From assembly GCA_020853395.1 (NCBI GenBank), contig JADYYY010000005.1, positions 1 through 64,000 of the forward strand: a stretch of 64,000 bases of DNA, read 5' to 3'. The DNA comes from Acidobacteriota bacterium. GTDB lineage: Bacteria > Acidobacteriota > Vicinamibacteria > Vicinamibacterales > SCN-69-37. The position numbers and the translations under genes were made by a program. A model generated the notes under the pieces. The model had not been told where the DNA came from and did not search any database. It worked only from the letters and a program-made list of their open reading frames with translations. Below, piece by piece: positions 1-8,257 of the stretch (positions are counted from its first letter, which is position 1; the number at the start of each line of letters is the position of its first letter).

Positions 1-140
1 CCGCGCAGTGTAGTACGGCCGATCCGATCTCGCCAGCCCGACACGCGACGTTTGGACACCAGACGGCCGGCCGGATCCTGCAGAATCAACTACATGGATC
101 GGGATTTCTTCACCGGAAAGTAGCTAGCCTCGCTGGTTCC
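1..140. other. Left edge, no gene supported
   Basis: Frame 1 is open from the window edge to a TAG at 121-123 and could be the last 40 codons of a truncated gene. The translation is arginine-rich, matches no family I recognise, and another frame is also open for most of the stretch. I therefore see no gene I can defend here. Confidence 0.3.
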
Positions 141-635
141 ATGGTCCATGGCCAGACCATCGCACCGATCCCGTCAACCGTGGAAGCCGCTGAGGCCGAA
201 GGGGCCAAACACCCAAGAGGCGGTGGCGCCGAGCAGGCGATGTACGCCGACGCATGTGGACCGACGGATCGGCGCTGCGTTGATGCGGATGCATCGGCGA
301 CGAACCGAACCGCTCGTTCCGGAGAGTTTGTCGCCGGCCCGTTCAACCCGAGGGTGTTGATGGGTGACCCGCGCGGGCCGCAGGGTGCTCAGCGCAAAGT
401 CTGGTGGACTCCCAGGCAAGGTACCGCGATGCCGCCGCTGCAACTTCGAGCCGCCAAGATCGACGACCCAACAGTCACCATCAGCTGGACGTTGCCGTCA
501 ATCGCGCGCGGCAACCAAGAAGACTTCTACAACACGCTGTTTCGGTTTTCGGCGGTTGGCAAATGGCTGGTAGTGGTTACAGCTGGAAACAACTGGGGTT
601 GCTTTCTTCTCGACGAGATTGAACTCAAACCCTGA
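141..635 (+). CDS. Hypothetical protein, 164 aa
   Basis: I do not recognise a family. The N-terminal half is low in character (Ala, Gly, Arg, Pro) and overlaps open frames on both strands, so the true start may lie further in. The C-terminal 60 residues look like a real folded domain, with alternating hydrophobic residues, aromatic positions (FYNTLFRF) and a clean ending NNWGCFLLDEIELKP. No signal peptide or membrane segment is evident. The stop lies 15 bases before the first copy of a short direct repeat (651-665). Coding status is probable only for the C-terminal part. Confidence 0.35.
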   Translation: MVHGQTIAPIPSTVEAAEAEGAKHPRGGGAEQAMYADACGPTDRRCVDADASATNRTARSGEFVAGPFNPRVLMGDPRGPQGAQRKVWWTPRQGTAMPPLQLRAAKIDDPTVTISWTLPSIARGNQEDFYNTLFRFSAVGKWLVVVTAGNNWGCFLLDEIELKP

Positions 636-650
636 GTCACGCAGACTCAC

Positions 651-690
651 TCAAACTGAGACACTAACCGGCCGGTCAAACTGAGACACT
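651..690 (+). repeat. Two direct copies of a 15-bp motif
   Basis: TCAAACTGAGACACT occurs at 651-665 and again at 676-690, separated by a 10-bp spacer that contains the palindrome ACCGGCCGGT. A third, one-mismatch copy in the same orientation lies at 881-895. Short repeated blocks near a boundary are typical of the ends of IS21-type transposons, but no transposase is present here, so a transposon origin is only a guess. Confidence 0.7.
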
Positions 691-697
691 TCTAACG

Positions 698-889
698 GTG
701 GCCAAGCCTGTCGCGCGATTCACGTGTGAGTGTTGCGGTCGCCCGTTCATGGTCTGGTATGAATCAGAAGCACCAACGTCTCAGGTCCGCTGCCCCTATT
801 GGCGCTGCCCAGTTCGTCCCAGCGTTGAAGTGCCCGGCCAGTTCTTGATCGTGGCGAGAGGCCACCGCACGCCGGATCAGTCAAACTGA
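698..889 (+). CDS. Small zinc-ribbon-like protein, 63 aa
   Basis: GTG start. The 63-residue product has two cysteine clusters, CECC near residues 10-13 and CPYWRC near residue 32-37, spaced like a small zinc ribbon. It has no signal peptide or membrane segment. It sits exactly between copies of a 15-bp direct repeat: the second copy ends 7 bases before the start, and the stop codon TGA lies inside the third copy at 881-895. That arrangement suggests a small mobile cassette or transposon passenger. No Shine-Dalgarno sequence is obvious, since the repeat occupies that place. Confidence 0.5.
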   Translation: MAKPVARFTCECCGRPFMVWYESEAPTSQVRCPYWRCPVRPSVEVPGQFLIVARGHRTPDQSN

Positions 890-895
890 AACACT
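881..895 (+). repeat. Third copy of the 15-bp direct repeat
   Basis: TCAAACTGAAACACT differs at one base from the copies at 651-665 and 676-690 and lies in the same orientation. It contains the stop codon of the small zinc-ribbon gene. Confidence 0.65.
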
Positions 896-996
896 ACCCC
901 TGCGTCGCGCCGGAGCTGGTCGTCAACCCAAACTAGTGTAGAAACGGCCCTCGTCCGGTCAGTCGGAACCACACGTCAATCCAAGCGAGGACAGCG

Positions 997-1242
997 ATGG
1001 TGCCCGCCATCAACCGGAGTACCCACTGCTGTCAGGGTTTCGGGACGTGCCAAGGGGCATGCCTCGGGCTAAGAGGACGAAAGCGGACCGGTCGCATCAA
1101 GGCGACGACAGAAAAGAAGGCGGCGAAGAACACAGAGCCAATCGTGTCTGGCGGCGGCGCTCAACCAGGCGCTAGGAACCCCCGTAAAGTAGGACGTGCC
1201 GAGCGCACGAATCAGATGACCGTCGGCCGGCTCATTTCGTGA
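997..1242 (+). CDS. Possible small basic protein, 81 aa
   Basis: This is the only coding candidate in the roughly 480 bases between the zinc-ribbon gene and the next convincing gene. A weak GAGG lies six bases before the ATG. The product is strongly basic and has a Cys-Cys/Cys/Cys group near residues 11-22 that could bind metal. I recognise no family. The opposite strand is also open over much of the same stretch, so this may be a chance reading frame. Otherwise I see nothing in 890-1368. Confidence 0.2.
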   Translation: MVPAINRSTHCCQGFGTCQGACLGLRGRKRTGRIKATTEKKAAKNTEPIVSGGGAQPGARNPRKVGRAERTNQMTVGRLIS

Positions 1243-1368
1243 AAGACGCCCGGGGGCGACGACACTCGAAGAAGTAACGGTCTGGCGGTACACTCAGACC
1301 ACACCAACGCCACGCCGAGGCTGTCTCGAGGGAACGCTTAGCCCGCTTTCCAATGGGGAGGCACGACC

Positions 1369-1659
1369 ATGAGAACCATCGTTATCCGTTTGGCAATTGC
1401 TGCCGCTATCGCACTCGTGGGGTGGTCTGTCGGCAAAGCACAGACGCAGATCGCGGATTTCGAGATGACGATTACCGCTCCACCCGGAAGGACGGTGGTT
1501 GAGTGCGCGAAGGGCTGTGACTTCCGCTTTGATATGGGCGATACCAGCGCCCTACCCAGACCAAATACTCGGTTCACGTTCGAGTGCGGCGGACCATCCG
1601 CAGCTCAGTGCTCAGCCACGATCAACGGCCGAGGTCACGCCGGCATGGCGCGACGGTAA
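1369..1659 (+). CDS. Small secreted protein, 96 aa, unknown function
   Basis: A strong GGGGAGG lies nine bases upstream of the ATG and supports this start. The product begins with a clear Sec signal peptide (basic start, hydrophobic core about residues 6-20, probable cleavage after GKA). The mature part of about 70 residues has four cysteines in two close pairs (ECAKGC and ECGG...QC), which suggests disulfides in the periplasm or outside the cell. I do not recognise the family. It stands alone, with about 200 bases of apparently empty sequence after it before the convergent acetyltransferase gene. Confidence 0.65.
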   Translation: MRTIVIRLAIAAAIALVGWSVGKAQTQIADFEMTITAPPGRTVVECAKGCDFRFDMGDTSALPRPNTRFTFECGGPSAAQCSATINGRGHAGMARR

Positions 1660-1859
1660 GTCGATAGACCGATCCTCCCGTTCGCCGTGCCCGGGACGCT
1701 GGTACGGCCACTCCGCCTGTTGACCCTATGCAATCAGGGCAGGAAATCGACCGGTCAGTCGTTGATCGAAACAGCAATGACACGCGGCCGCACTACCGCC
1801 ACGTGGTTGGCTTGAGAAACCAGGGACGGCGGACATCCGTAGAGGCGCATCGGATCTTT

Positions 1860-2360
1860 CTAAGTGCCGAGTTCCAGCACCATGTAGTGCTCACTTGCGT
1901 CGACCGTTCCGATTCGGATGGCTGCAGGTTCGACGCCCCATGTCTTGAAACCGAGAGATACGTACAGGGCCATCGCGGCCGGGGCCCTGTCGCTCACGCT
2001 CAGGTGAACGTGCGCCACGTGGGGAAGTGACCGAGCAAACCTGATCGCTTCAGTGACCAAGGCGCGTGCGGCGCCTTGTCTTCTTGCGGATGGCACGACG
2101 TAGAGGCCCCAGACGTCGCACTTATGCGAACCCTTCATCTTCTGTTCACGCGCAATGCCGATGATACCGACGAGATCGCCGTCGAAAGCGCCAAACAGGG
2201 CGCTCTCGTCCCCATCGAGAGCCTCCCGTACCCACTCAAGGGAGCCGGCTCTGTCATCCTCCGGCGACGAGCCGAACGAGAACGGTGACTCCTGCAGGGC
2301 CCTACGTCGCAACGGGAGGTACACTTCTGCGTCTGCCGGAACGAGCCTGCGAATGAGCAT
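1860..2360 (-). CDS. GNAT-family N-acetyltransferase
   Basis: The product is 166 aa, a normal length for a single-domain GNAT enzyme that transfers an acetyl group from acetyl-CoA to an amine. The start at MLIRRLVPAD is chosen because family homology begins there, although the frame stays open upstream. The N-terminal strand RRLVPADAEVYLPLRRRAL, a central VWGLYVVPSARRQG segment (the acetyl-CoA pyrophosphate-binding RxxGxA loop, here RRQGAA) and the C-terminal ALYVSLGFKTWG are typical. The substrate cannot be told from sequence. It lies 80 bases downstream of the small exported protein on the same strand. Confidence 0.85.
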   Translation of the reverse strand: MLIRRLVPADAEVYLPLRRRALQESPFSFGSSPEDDRAGSLEWVREALDGDESALFGAFDGDLVGIIGIAREQKMKGSHKCDVWGLYVVPSARRQGAARALVTEAIRFARSLPHVAHVHLSVSDRAPAAMALYVSLGFKTWGVEPAAIRIGTVDASEHYMVLELGT

Positions 2361-2440
2361 GTCTTGCGGGCATGCTACCCGAGTTTTCCGGCCCCATACC
2401 CAGCTCGTGTCTCGTGGGATAACCGTGGGAGGGAGCGCTG

Positions 2441-2857
2441 CTACTGCCGCGCGCGATCCTCTGCAATGAGCCGTGCCACACGCGACTCGGCGGTCACAGG
2501 CTCCACAAAGACGACGTGACGGGAGTCGATGATCATCCGATCCGGCGCATGCCATTCACGCCCGCGACGGATGAGCACGCTGTTCGGTTCCTTCGTCTCG
2601 GGCTTCACCGTTGTCTGGACGTAGTAGACGTTCCTGAGAACCAGGTACGGCCCACCGAACTGTTCTACTCTCCCGAAATAGACGGCGTTGTTGTCGAGAA
2701 CCACCGCATGGAATTCGTTTGCCAGGGTTACGGCTTGAGGCGCTCCTTCCGCACGGTCACAGGCCAGCGCGGCGATCAAGGCCGTCACCGTCACGGCACC
2801 CTTTGCCCATGCCGACCGCCGTGCGCTCACTCGTACTACGCCGACGCCCCCCGTCAC
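2441..2857 (-). CDS. Small exported protein, 138 aa, coupled to the PEP-CTERM gene
   Basis: The GTG start overlaps the TGA stop of the upstream PEP-CTERM gene by four bases, so the two are probably translationally coupled. The N-terminus has a hydrophobic stretch ending ALIAALAC, which could be a signal peptide or a weak lipobox. The body (NAVYFGRVEQ, LRNVYYVQTTV, LIRRGREWHAPDRMII, VFVEPV) matches a conserved family of roughly this length that I recall from several phyla without a known function. A role at the cell surface with its partner is a guess. Confidence 0.7.
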   Translation of the reverse strand: MTGGVGVVRVSARRSAWAKGAVTVTALIAALACDRAEGAPQAVTLANEFHAVVLDNNAVYFGRVEQFGGPYLVLRNVYYVQTTVKPETKEPNSVLIRRGREWHAPDRMIIDSRHVVFVEPVTAESRVARLIAEDRARQ

Positions 2858-4776
2858 GAACGCACCTTTCGCAGCAGCAGCCTGGCTCTTGCCGCGGCCA
2901 GCGCGACGCCGCTTCCGAGCAGTATCAAGGTCCCCGGCTCCGGAACCGGCTCGGCTGAGACGACATTAACCGCACCGGCCGTTGTGAACGTCTGCTGGTA
3001 AAAGTTCGGCTCCGCCAGCACGCGATCCAGCGCAAGGACGTCTTCGGCCGTTTGCGGGGGAGTGAACGTGGAGAGGTTGGAGAAGAACAACGTCCCGACG
3101 TTGTCGGTCAGCGCGGGATTTGTCGGGAGAAAGTAGGAGCTGATGTCGGAACAGACGACGCAGAGGTCGCCGAGGCTCATCCCATACAGCGGGTGCGACG
3201 GATTCGTGACCACGAACCCGTCGTCCACGTCGAGCACGCTCTGCTGTTCGGGATGGTCGGGGCGGTCGAGTCGGGACACCATCCGCTCGAAGCCGACGGC
3301 CCGGCCGGCATAGAGGCCCGCGATGTCGACGTCGTACACACTCTCCCCCGTGTCCTCGTCGTCGAATACGTGATGCATTGTCAACAAGCCGCCGAAGTCG
3401 ATGTCACGAGCGAGCGTCAGCGTGTCGGTCGTGATCGGAGGCACATTGACGGAAAAGCTCTCGTTGAAGAGTGGCGGCAGCGTCAACGTGAACAGATCGA
3501 GGTTCGTCCTGAACGCTGGTCCGAGTTCGACGGGATCCTCGAGCTTCAGCGCTTCGACCAGCATCGACCCGTTGATGAAGACGCCGGTCTCGTTGTGGAA
3601 CGTGTTCTCCAAATAGAACGTCGGCTTGATGCTCATCTGCGTCGAGTAGCTGGTCGTCGGCGACACGGTGATCGACTCGCCAACGCCGAAGCTGACCTGG
3701 TTCGTCGCCCGGCCATCGAAGATTACCGGCTCGCTGAACTCAAGGGCGACCTGGACGGACGGTTCGAACGAGAACCGCTGGTAGACACCCAGGGTCGCGT
3801 GTGGCTCCAACTTGAGCAGCTCATAGCCGAACCCGGCGAACTCACGGTGTAGAAACTGGCCGATGAACGGAATGAGCTGTTCGACGTTGAACCCGAAGTC
3901 GAACACCGGCTGCGAGTCGCTGCCTGCGAGCGTGCGGTCCGGCTGAAGATCCCCAGTGACGCTGAGATCAAGGGCGTGTACCGTCAACTCGGCCCACCCG
4001 TTGAGGCTCAGCGGCTCGCCGAACTCGAACACCGGCTGTCCCATCACGTAGAGGCCCTTGAGCGTGCTGACCTCCAAGATTTCCTGGTCGTGATGGACGC
4101 TCGGCAGATCCACGCTGCCGAGGTCAAAACAAGTCAATATGCAACCTTCGAGGTTGATGCTGGCGCTCGCATCGACGTTGACATCGAGCCGGGCCTCGGC
4201 GAACGGAAATGTGGTCGTGAATCCCGCCGCGGGCCGGAACGCGAACTGCGACGCCATCATGGGACTGCCGACGAACAACCCGTACCCCGCGCCCGCGACG
4301 CTCGTGACGGTCGCGATCGGGAACTGCCGCGGCGGCGTGACGCCCGTAGCGAAGCTCGCCGAAATGGTGAATGGATCGGCCGGAATGCGATCCGGCAAGT
4401 TCAGTTCCAGATCCCGCGGATAGTTCACGTTGAGCTCACCGCCGTTGACGTGATAGTGCGCGGTCAGCCCCGCGTCGAATGTCGCCGACGGGTGGATCTT
4501 GAGCGAGCCGATATCGAGGGAGATCCCCAGGATATCCAGCAGCGCGTCGATGGGACTCGTCTCGATCGTCGGATCGACGTGTCCGCTGAAATGGGGATCC
4601 GGAATCTGCAGCGTCTTGTCGAGGACGAAGGCCTTGGCCGCAGCCCAGGGGCTCTGACTGACAGCGGCAAAATTGAGCTGAATCGGCTCGGCGCCGGCGG
4701 CAGTCGCCGTCCCGAGCAGGATCAGAAGGCCTCCGACGACGATTGTTGGGCGGGAAGAATACTGGACCGTCACCAT
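2854..4776 (-). CDS. PEP-CTERM sorting domain protein, 640 aa
   Basis: The protein has an N-terminal signal peptide (hydrophobic residues about 12-28) and ends with the classic tripartite PEP-CTERM tail: VPEPGTLILLGSG, a hydrophobic helix, and a basic end (RARLLLRKVRS). Such tails are cut by an exosortase during export to the outer surface. The roughly 580-residue central part is rich in beta-strand-like alternation and DxD-poor repeats, with no enzyme motifs I recognise; an adhesin or matrix role fits the family. No exosortase gene is in the window. It is transcribed divergently from the large regulator, with about 100 bases between their starts. Confidence 0.85.
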   Translation of the reverse strand: MVTVQYSSRPTIVVGGLLILLGTATAAGAEPIQLNFAAVSQSPWAAAKAFVLDKTLQIPDPHFSGHVDPTIETSPIDALLDILGISLDIGSLKIHPSATFDAGLTAHYHVNGGELNVNYPRDLELNLPDRIPADPFTISASFATGVTPPRQFPIATVTSVAGAGYGLFVGSPMMASQFAFRPAAGFTTTFPFAEARLDVNVDASASINLEGCILTCFDLGSVDLPSVHHDQEILEVSTLKGLYVMGQPVFEFGEPLSLNGWAELTVHALDLSVTGDLQPDRTLAGSDSQPVFDFGFNVEQLIPFIGQFLHREFAGFGYELLKLEPHATLGVYQRFSFEPSVQVALEFSEPVIFDGRATNQVSFGVGESITVSPTTSYSTQMSIKPTFYLENTFHNETGVFINGSMLVEALKLEDPVELGPAFRTNLDLFTLTLPPLFNESFSVNVPPITTDTLTLARDIDFGGLLTMHHVFDDEDTGESVYDVDIAGLYAGRAVGFERMVSRLDRPDHPEQQSVLDVDDGFVVTNPSHPLYGMSLGDLCVVCSDISSYFLPTNPALTDNVGTLFFSNLSTFTPPQTAEDVLALDRVLAEPNFYQQTFTTAGAVNVVSAEPVPEPGTLILLGSGVALAAARARLLLRKVRS

Positions 4777-4838
4777 ACAGCCTCGCGTGTGCGCTCAGGG
4801 ATTGTGGAGACGGACGCGGAGGCGAACAAGGAGATTAT

Positions 4839-4863
4839 GGTAACGACCGGTAAAATCTGGTAA
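4839..4863 (+). promoter_or_regulatory. Three GGTAA repeats spaced exactly 10 bp
   Basis: GGTAA begins at 4839, 4849 and 4859, one helical turn apart, ending 13 bases before the ATG of a regulator with an OmpR/PhoB-type winged helix. Proteins of that fold are known to bind direct repeats of about 10-11 bp, so this may be an autoregulatory operator that also covers the divergent PEP-CTERM promoter. An alternative reading is a nine-codon leader (ATG at 4837, TAA at 4861) preceded by AAGGAG at 4828-4833. Confidence 0.4.
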
Positions 4864-4876
4864 AGCACTGGGGCCG

Positions 4877-7800
4877 ATGAGCGTTCCGGTCCTGACATTC
4901 GCGGAATTCACGCTCGATGCCGCCGAGAGCGCCCTGTTTGTCGGGGACACACGGATTCCGCTCTCGCCCAAAGACTGTGCCCTGCTCCATCACCTCGTGA
5001 CTCATGCGGGGACCGTCATTTCCCATCGCGAGCTGCTGGAGGTTGCCTGGAAGGACCAGGCGGTCACGCCTGATGTGCTCAAGGTGCGAATCTCTCGGCT
5101 TCGGCGCCTGCTCGGCGACGACGCGGCGTCACCGCGGTTCATCGCGAACGTACATGGCGACGGCTACTGCTTCCTGAGCCGGCTGGATCAGGTGCGCGTT
5201 GGCGGGCCCGAGATGGCGGAGCGCAGGTCGCGGAGCGTCGTCGGACGTGCGCGCGAGCTCGCGAGGCTTGGTGCCGCCCTCGAGGACGCGGGTCGCGGCC
5301 GACGGCGCGTGGTGTTTGTCACAGGCGAGGCCGGCATCGGCAAAACGGCGCTGATCGACCAGTTCCTCTCTCGATTCGCGCCTGTCCCCGACTCGTCGTC
5401 GGGGCCCGGACACGCGCGTTGGGTCGGCCGCGGGCAGTGCATCGCCCACTACGGCAGCGGTGAACCATATCTCCCCGTCATGGAGGCGCTGAGCCGAATC
5501 GCTCAGACGTCGGCACGAGACCGTCTGATACGTGCGCTGCGGCAATACGCGCCGACATGGTTGATGCAGTTGCCCGCCCTGACGACCGAGGACGAACGAC
5601 AGGTCCTGCAAGCGCGGGCGGCTGGTTCCGAGGACGCGCGCCAGCGGATGCTGCGTGAGTTGGCCGAGGCCCTCGAGTCGCTGGGCGACCCTGACCACGG
5701 TCCGTCGCCGATGTTGGTCCTGGTCATCGAGGATCTGCAGTGGGCCGACGTCTCGACCCTTGACCTGCTCAGCATGCTTGCGCGCCGCCGCGAATCCGCA
5801 TGTCTGCTCATCGTCGCCAGCTGTCGATCCCGTGATCTCGTGAACGAGCCGTCGCTCGGGCCGCTTCTCCTGGAACTGCGGGTACAGGACACGGTCTCGG
5901 AAATCCGCCTCGGTCCACTCGACCGAGGCGACGTGGCGGCGTATCTGGCGGCATACTGTGGGCCGGACGCCCCTCCCCCCGGACTCGACGACATCCTCTA
6001 CGCACGAACGGCCGGGAATCCTCTCTTTCTCAAGGAGGTGCTTCGAGACCTGCGAAGCCGCGGCCTCCTCGTGAACGGCGACAATGGCTGGACGTTGCAA
6101 GGCGATATGTCGACGCTCGCCCGTTTGATGCCGGAGAGCCTGCGTCAACTGGTATCCGAACAGGCGTCCAGACTGGGCGCGGAGGACCAGCGCGTGATCG
6201 AAGCGGCGAGCGTGGCCGGCGTGGAGTGCTCGACGACCGAGATTGCGGCCGCTCTCGGCGCCGACCTCGCCGACACCGAAGACCGCTGCCTCCGGCTGAG
6301 CGAGCGGCAGGAATTCCTGCAGGCATCGGCCACCGCCGAGTGGCCCGACGGAACTCCGTCGATGACGTTCCGTTTCCTCCACGCGTTGTACCAGGAGTTG
6401 TGGCAGCAGCGTGTCGGGGCGAAACGGCTGCAGGAATGGCACCTGCGCATCGCCGAACGGAAGGAGGCAGGGTACGGAAACCGAGCAGCGGAGATTGCGC
6501 CGGAGCTTGCCATCCATTTTGAGCACGGCGGCGACTTCATTCGCGCGATTGCGTACCGCGAGCACGCCAGCCAGCTTGCACTGCAGCGAGCGGCCCACGT
6601 CGAGGCCCGCTCGCATCTCGACCGCGCGTTCGCGGTTCTGCCGAAACTCCCGGACACGCCGGCGCGATGGCGCGTCGAACTGCGGCTGCAGATCGTGGCT
6701 GGCACGTGGTACGCGTTGACCGCCGGCTACGGTTCTCCGGACGCTGCGGCGTCCTTCGAACGCGCCCATCAACTCTGCCGTCAGATTGGCGATCGGCCCG
6801 AGCTCATCGAGTCCGCGTTCGGACTCTGCCGGTTCTTCTGGAGCAAAGGCGACTTTTCGCGAGCGCGCGATCTGATCGACCAGATGTCGATGCTCATCGG
6901 CGCCGGCGCGAATCCGATCCAGTCGATGGCGGCGCACGCCGCTATCGGCTCGGTGCTGCTGGGCCAGGGTGAGTTGTCCGGTGCGGCTCACCACTTGAAG
7001 GCCGGCCTCGAACTGGCGCAAGTTCACTGGACGGACGGGCTGCTCGGACTCTACGCCAGCGACCTCGAGATCGTGTGTGCCGGATCACTGGCGAACACGC
7101 TCTTGATCACCGGCTTCGGCATGCAAGCGGATCGTCTCCACTCGGAGGCGCTTCGCATCGGCCGCTCCCGATCTCATCCGGTTGCAACCGCCGGCGCGCT
7201 CGGCGGCGCGGTTCTGTACCATTGTTTTGGCGACCAGCCGGAAAAGGTGCTCCCGTTCCTCCACGAGTTGTCGGGACTGCCGCCGATCTTCCCGTTCGTC
7301 GAGGCGCTTCGCGGATGGGCCTTCGTCGCCACAGGACGTGGAAACGAAGGCCTCGAGATTCTCGAACGAGGCACGACGACGTTCCTCTCCTCCGGCGTCG
7401 GGCTCTACGAACCGCTCGTCCTGGGGATGCTGGCAGATGGCTACAGGCGGATGGGCCAACAATCGGCTTCCCGACAAACCCTGGCAGACGCGCTGCGGGC
7501 GTCGGCACGCAACGGGCCAAACCTCTTCGAGGCAGAGTTGCATCGTCTCGACGGCGAGCTACACGCTGACGCCGTCGCGGACGTTCGCTCTGGCGCGGCC
7601 GGTGGATCGGAACGGACCGGTGCCGCCGTCGGCGCCGCCGCGGCCAGAGCTGAACAGTCGTTCGCGCGTGCTGCCGCACGCGCCCGCGAGCAAGGCGCGA
7701 CGCTGTGGGAACTGCGAGCAACCCTGAGCCTCGCGCGACTGCGACAGCGCCTGGGCACGCATCGCGACGAAGATCTGCGCGCGCTCGTGTTCGACGTGTA

Positions 7801-7918
7801 CGCGCGGCTTCCCGAGGCCTTCGAGACGCCGGACGTGATCGCGGCCCGGAGATTTGTAGGCGACGAGCGACGTTCGCCGTCATCTGTGTGTCAAGCGGAA
7901 GGTACCGCGAAGGGCTGA
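4877..7918 (+). CDS. Winged-helix transcriptional regulator with AAA ATPase and helical repeats, 1013 aa
   Basis: Residues 1-100 form an OmpR/PhoB-type DNA-binding winged helix (trans_reg_C), ending DGYCF. Residues 118-420 are a STAND/LuxR-type ATPase: the VVGRARELARL start, Walker A GEAGIGKT at 150-157, and Walker B MLVLVIEDLQWAD around 279-291. The remaining roughly 550 residues are alpha-helical, TPR-like repeats that typically sense a ligand or partner. It resembles large SARP/MalT-like signal integrators but has no C-terminal LuxR helix, since DNA binding is at the front. The ATG follows three 10-bp phased GGTAA repeats. The divergent PEP-CTERM gene is a plausible target. Confidence 0.85.
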   Translation: MSVPVLTFAEFTLDAAESALFVGDTRIPLSPKDCALLHHLVTHAGTVISHRELLEVAWKDQAVTPDVLKVRISRLRRLLGDDAASPRFIANVHGDGYCFLSRLDQVRVGGPEMAERRSRSVVGRARELARLGAALEDAGRGRRRVVFVTGEAGIGKTALIDQFLSRFAPVPDSSSGPGHARWVGRGQCIAHYGSGEPYLPVMEALSRIAQTSARDRLIRALRQYAPTWLMQLPALTTEDERQVLQARAAGSEDARQRMLRELAEALESLGDPDHGPSPMLVLVIEDLQWADVSTLDLLSMLARRRESACLLIVASCRSRDLVNEPSLGPLLLELRVQDTVSEIRLGPLDRGDVAAYLAAYCGPDAPPPGLDDILYARTAGNPLFLKEVLRDLRSRGLLVNGDNGWTLQGDMSTLARLMPESLRQLVSEQASRLGAEDQRVIEAASVAGVECSTTEIAAALGADLADTEDRCLRLSERQEFLQASATAEWPDGTPSMTFRFLHALYQELWQQRVGAKRLQEWHLRIAERKEAGYGNRAAEIAPELAIHFEHGGDFIRAIAYREHASQLALQRAAHVEARSHLDRAFAVLPKLPDTPARWRVELRLQIVAGTWYALTAGYGSPDAAASFERAHQLCRQIGDRPELIESAFGLCRFFWSKGDFSRARDLIDQMSMLIGAGANPIQSMAAHAAIGSVLLGQGELSGAAHHLKAGLELAQVHWTDGLLGLYASDLEIVCAGSLANTLLITGFGMQADRLHSEALRIGRSRSHPVATAGALGGAVLYHCFGDQPEKVLPFLHELSGLPPIFPFVEALRGWAFVATGRGNEGLEILERGTTTFLSSGVGLYEPLVLGMLADGYRRMGQQSASRQTLADALRASARNGPNLFEAELHRLDGELHADAVADVRSGAAGGSERTGAAVGAAAARAEQSFARAAARAREQGATLWELRATLSLARLRQRLGTHRDEDLRALVFDVYARLPEAFETPDVIAARRFVGDERRSPSSVCQAEGTAKG

Positions 7919-7965
7919 TAGCCCCGTTCTGTCGCCTCCCGTTCCCCGCTCCCTATGTCCTCTCG

Positions 7966-8073
7966 GCCGCGATAGACGAGTTCCGTCAGCGCCAACTGCC
8001 GAATGAATCTCAACCGCTGAAACAGCGGTTGGTTCAGAATCCGTCGTTCATGATCGGAGTAATGGATGCCCGG
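7966..8073 (-). pseudogene. Fragment of an HD-superfamily phosphohydrolase N-terminus
   Basis: On the minus strand about 35 codons read IHYSDHERRILNQPLFQRLR followed by FIRQLALTELVY. This is the well-known start of dGTPase-like HD phosphohydrolases (consensus about E-I-I-D-T-P-x-F-Q-R-L-R-x-I-R-Q-L-G-L-x-x-L-V-Y). Nothing of the HD catalytic domain follows; the frame runs on into the 3' end of the regulator gene without similarity. It is a decayed remnant. It also explains the perfect 9-bp inverted repeat at 8011-8031, which encodes NQPLFQRL. This fragment is the only content I see between 7919 and 8257. Confidence 0.55.
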
Positions 8074-8257
8074 AGGCGATTGGCCTGGGGACTCGGGCCT
8101 CGTGGCAGAGACAACTAAAGAGGTGCCCGGTCCGCTGAGCGTTGCCACGCATCGCCGGCATCGTCGTACGGTCCCCCGCGGTTGTCGATCCCCTCGAGAG
8201 GGACTTTTTGAGCAGCCTGCTAAGCCACGGCGGGGCTGTGTTACGGTGTCCGTCCAG

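Noticed and set aside
1069..1293. Minus-strand 74-codon frame in the gap before the small secreted protein
   Set aside because: No ribosome binding site, no motif, and it competes with an equally weak frame on the other strand.
8011..8031. Perfect 9-bp inverted repeat with a 3-base loop, hairpin-like
   Set aside because: No T-run follows on either strand, and the bases encode the NQPLFQRL part of the phosphohydrolase fragment, which explains the symmetry.
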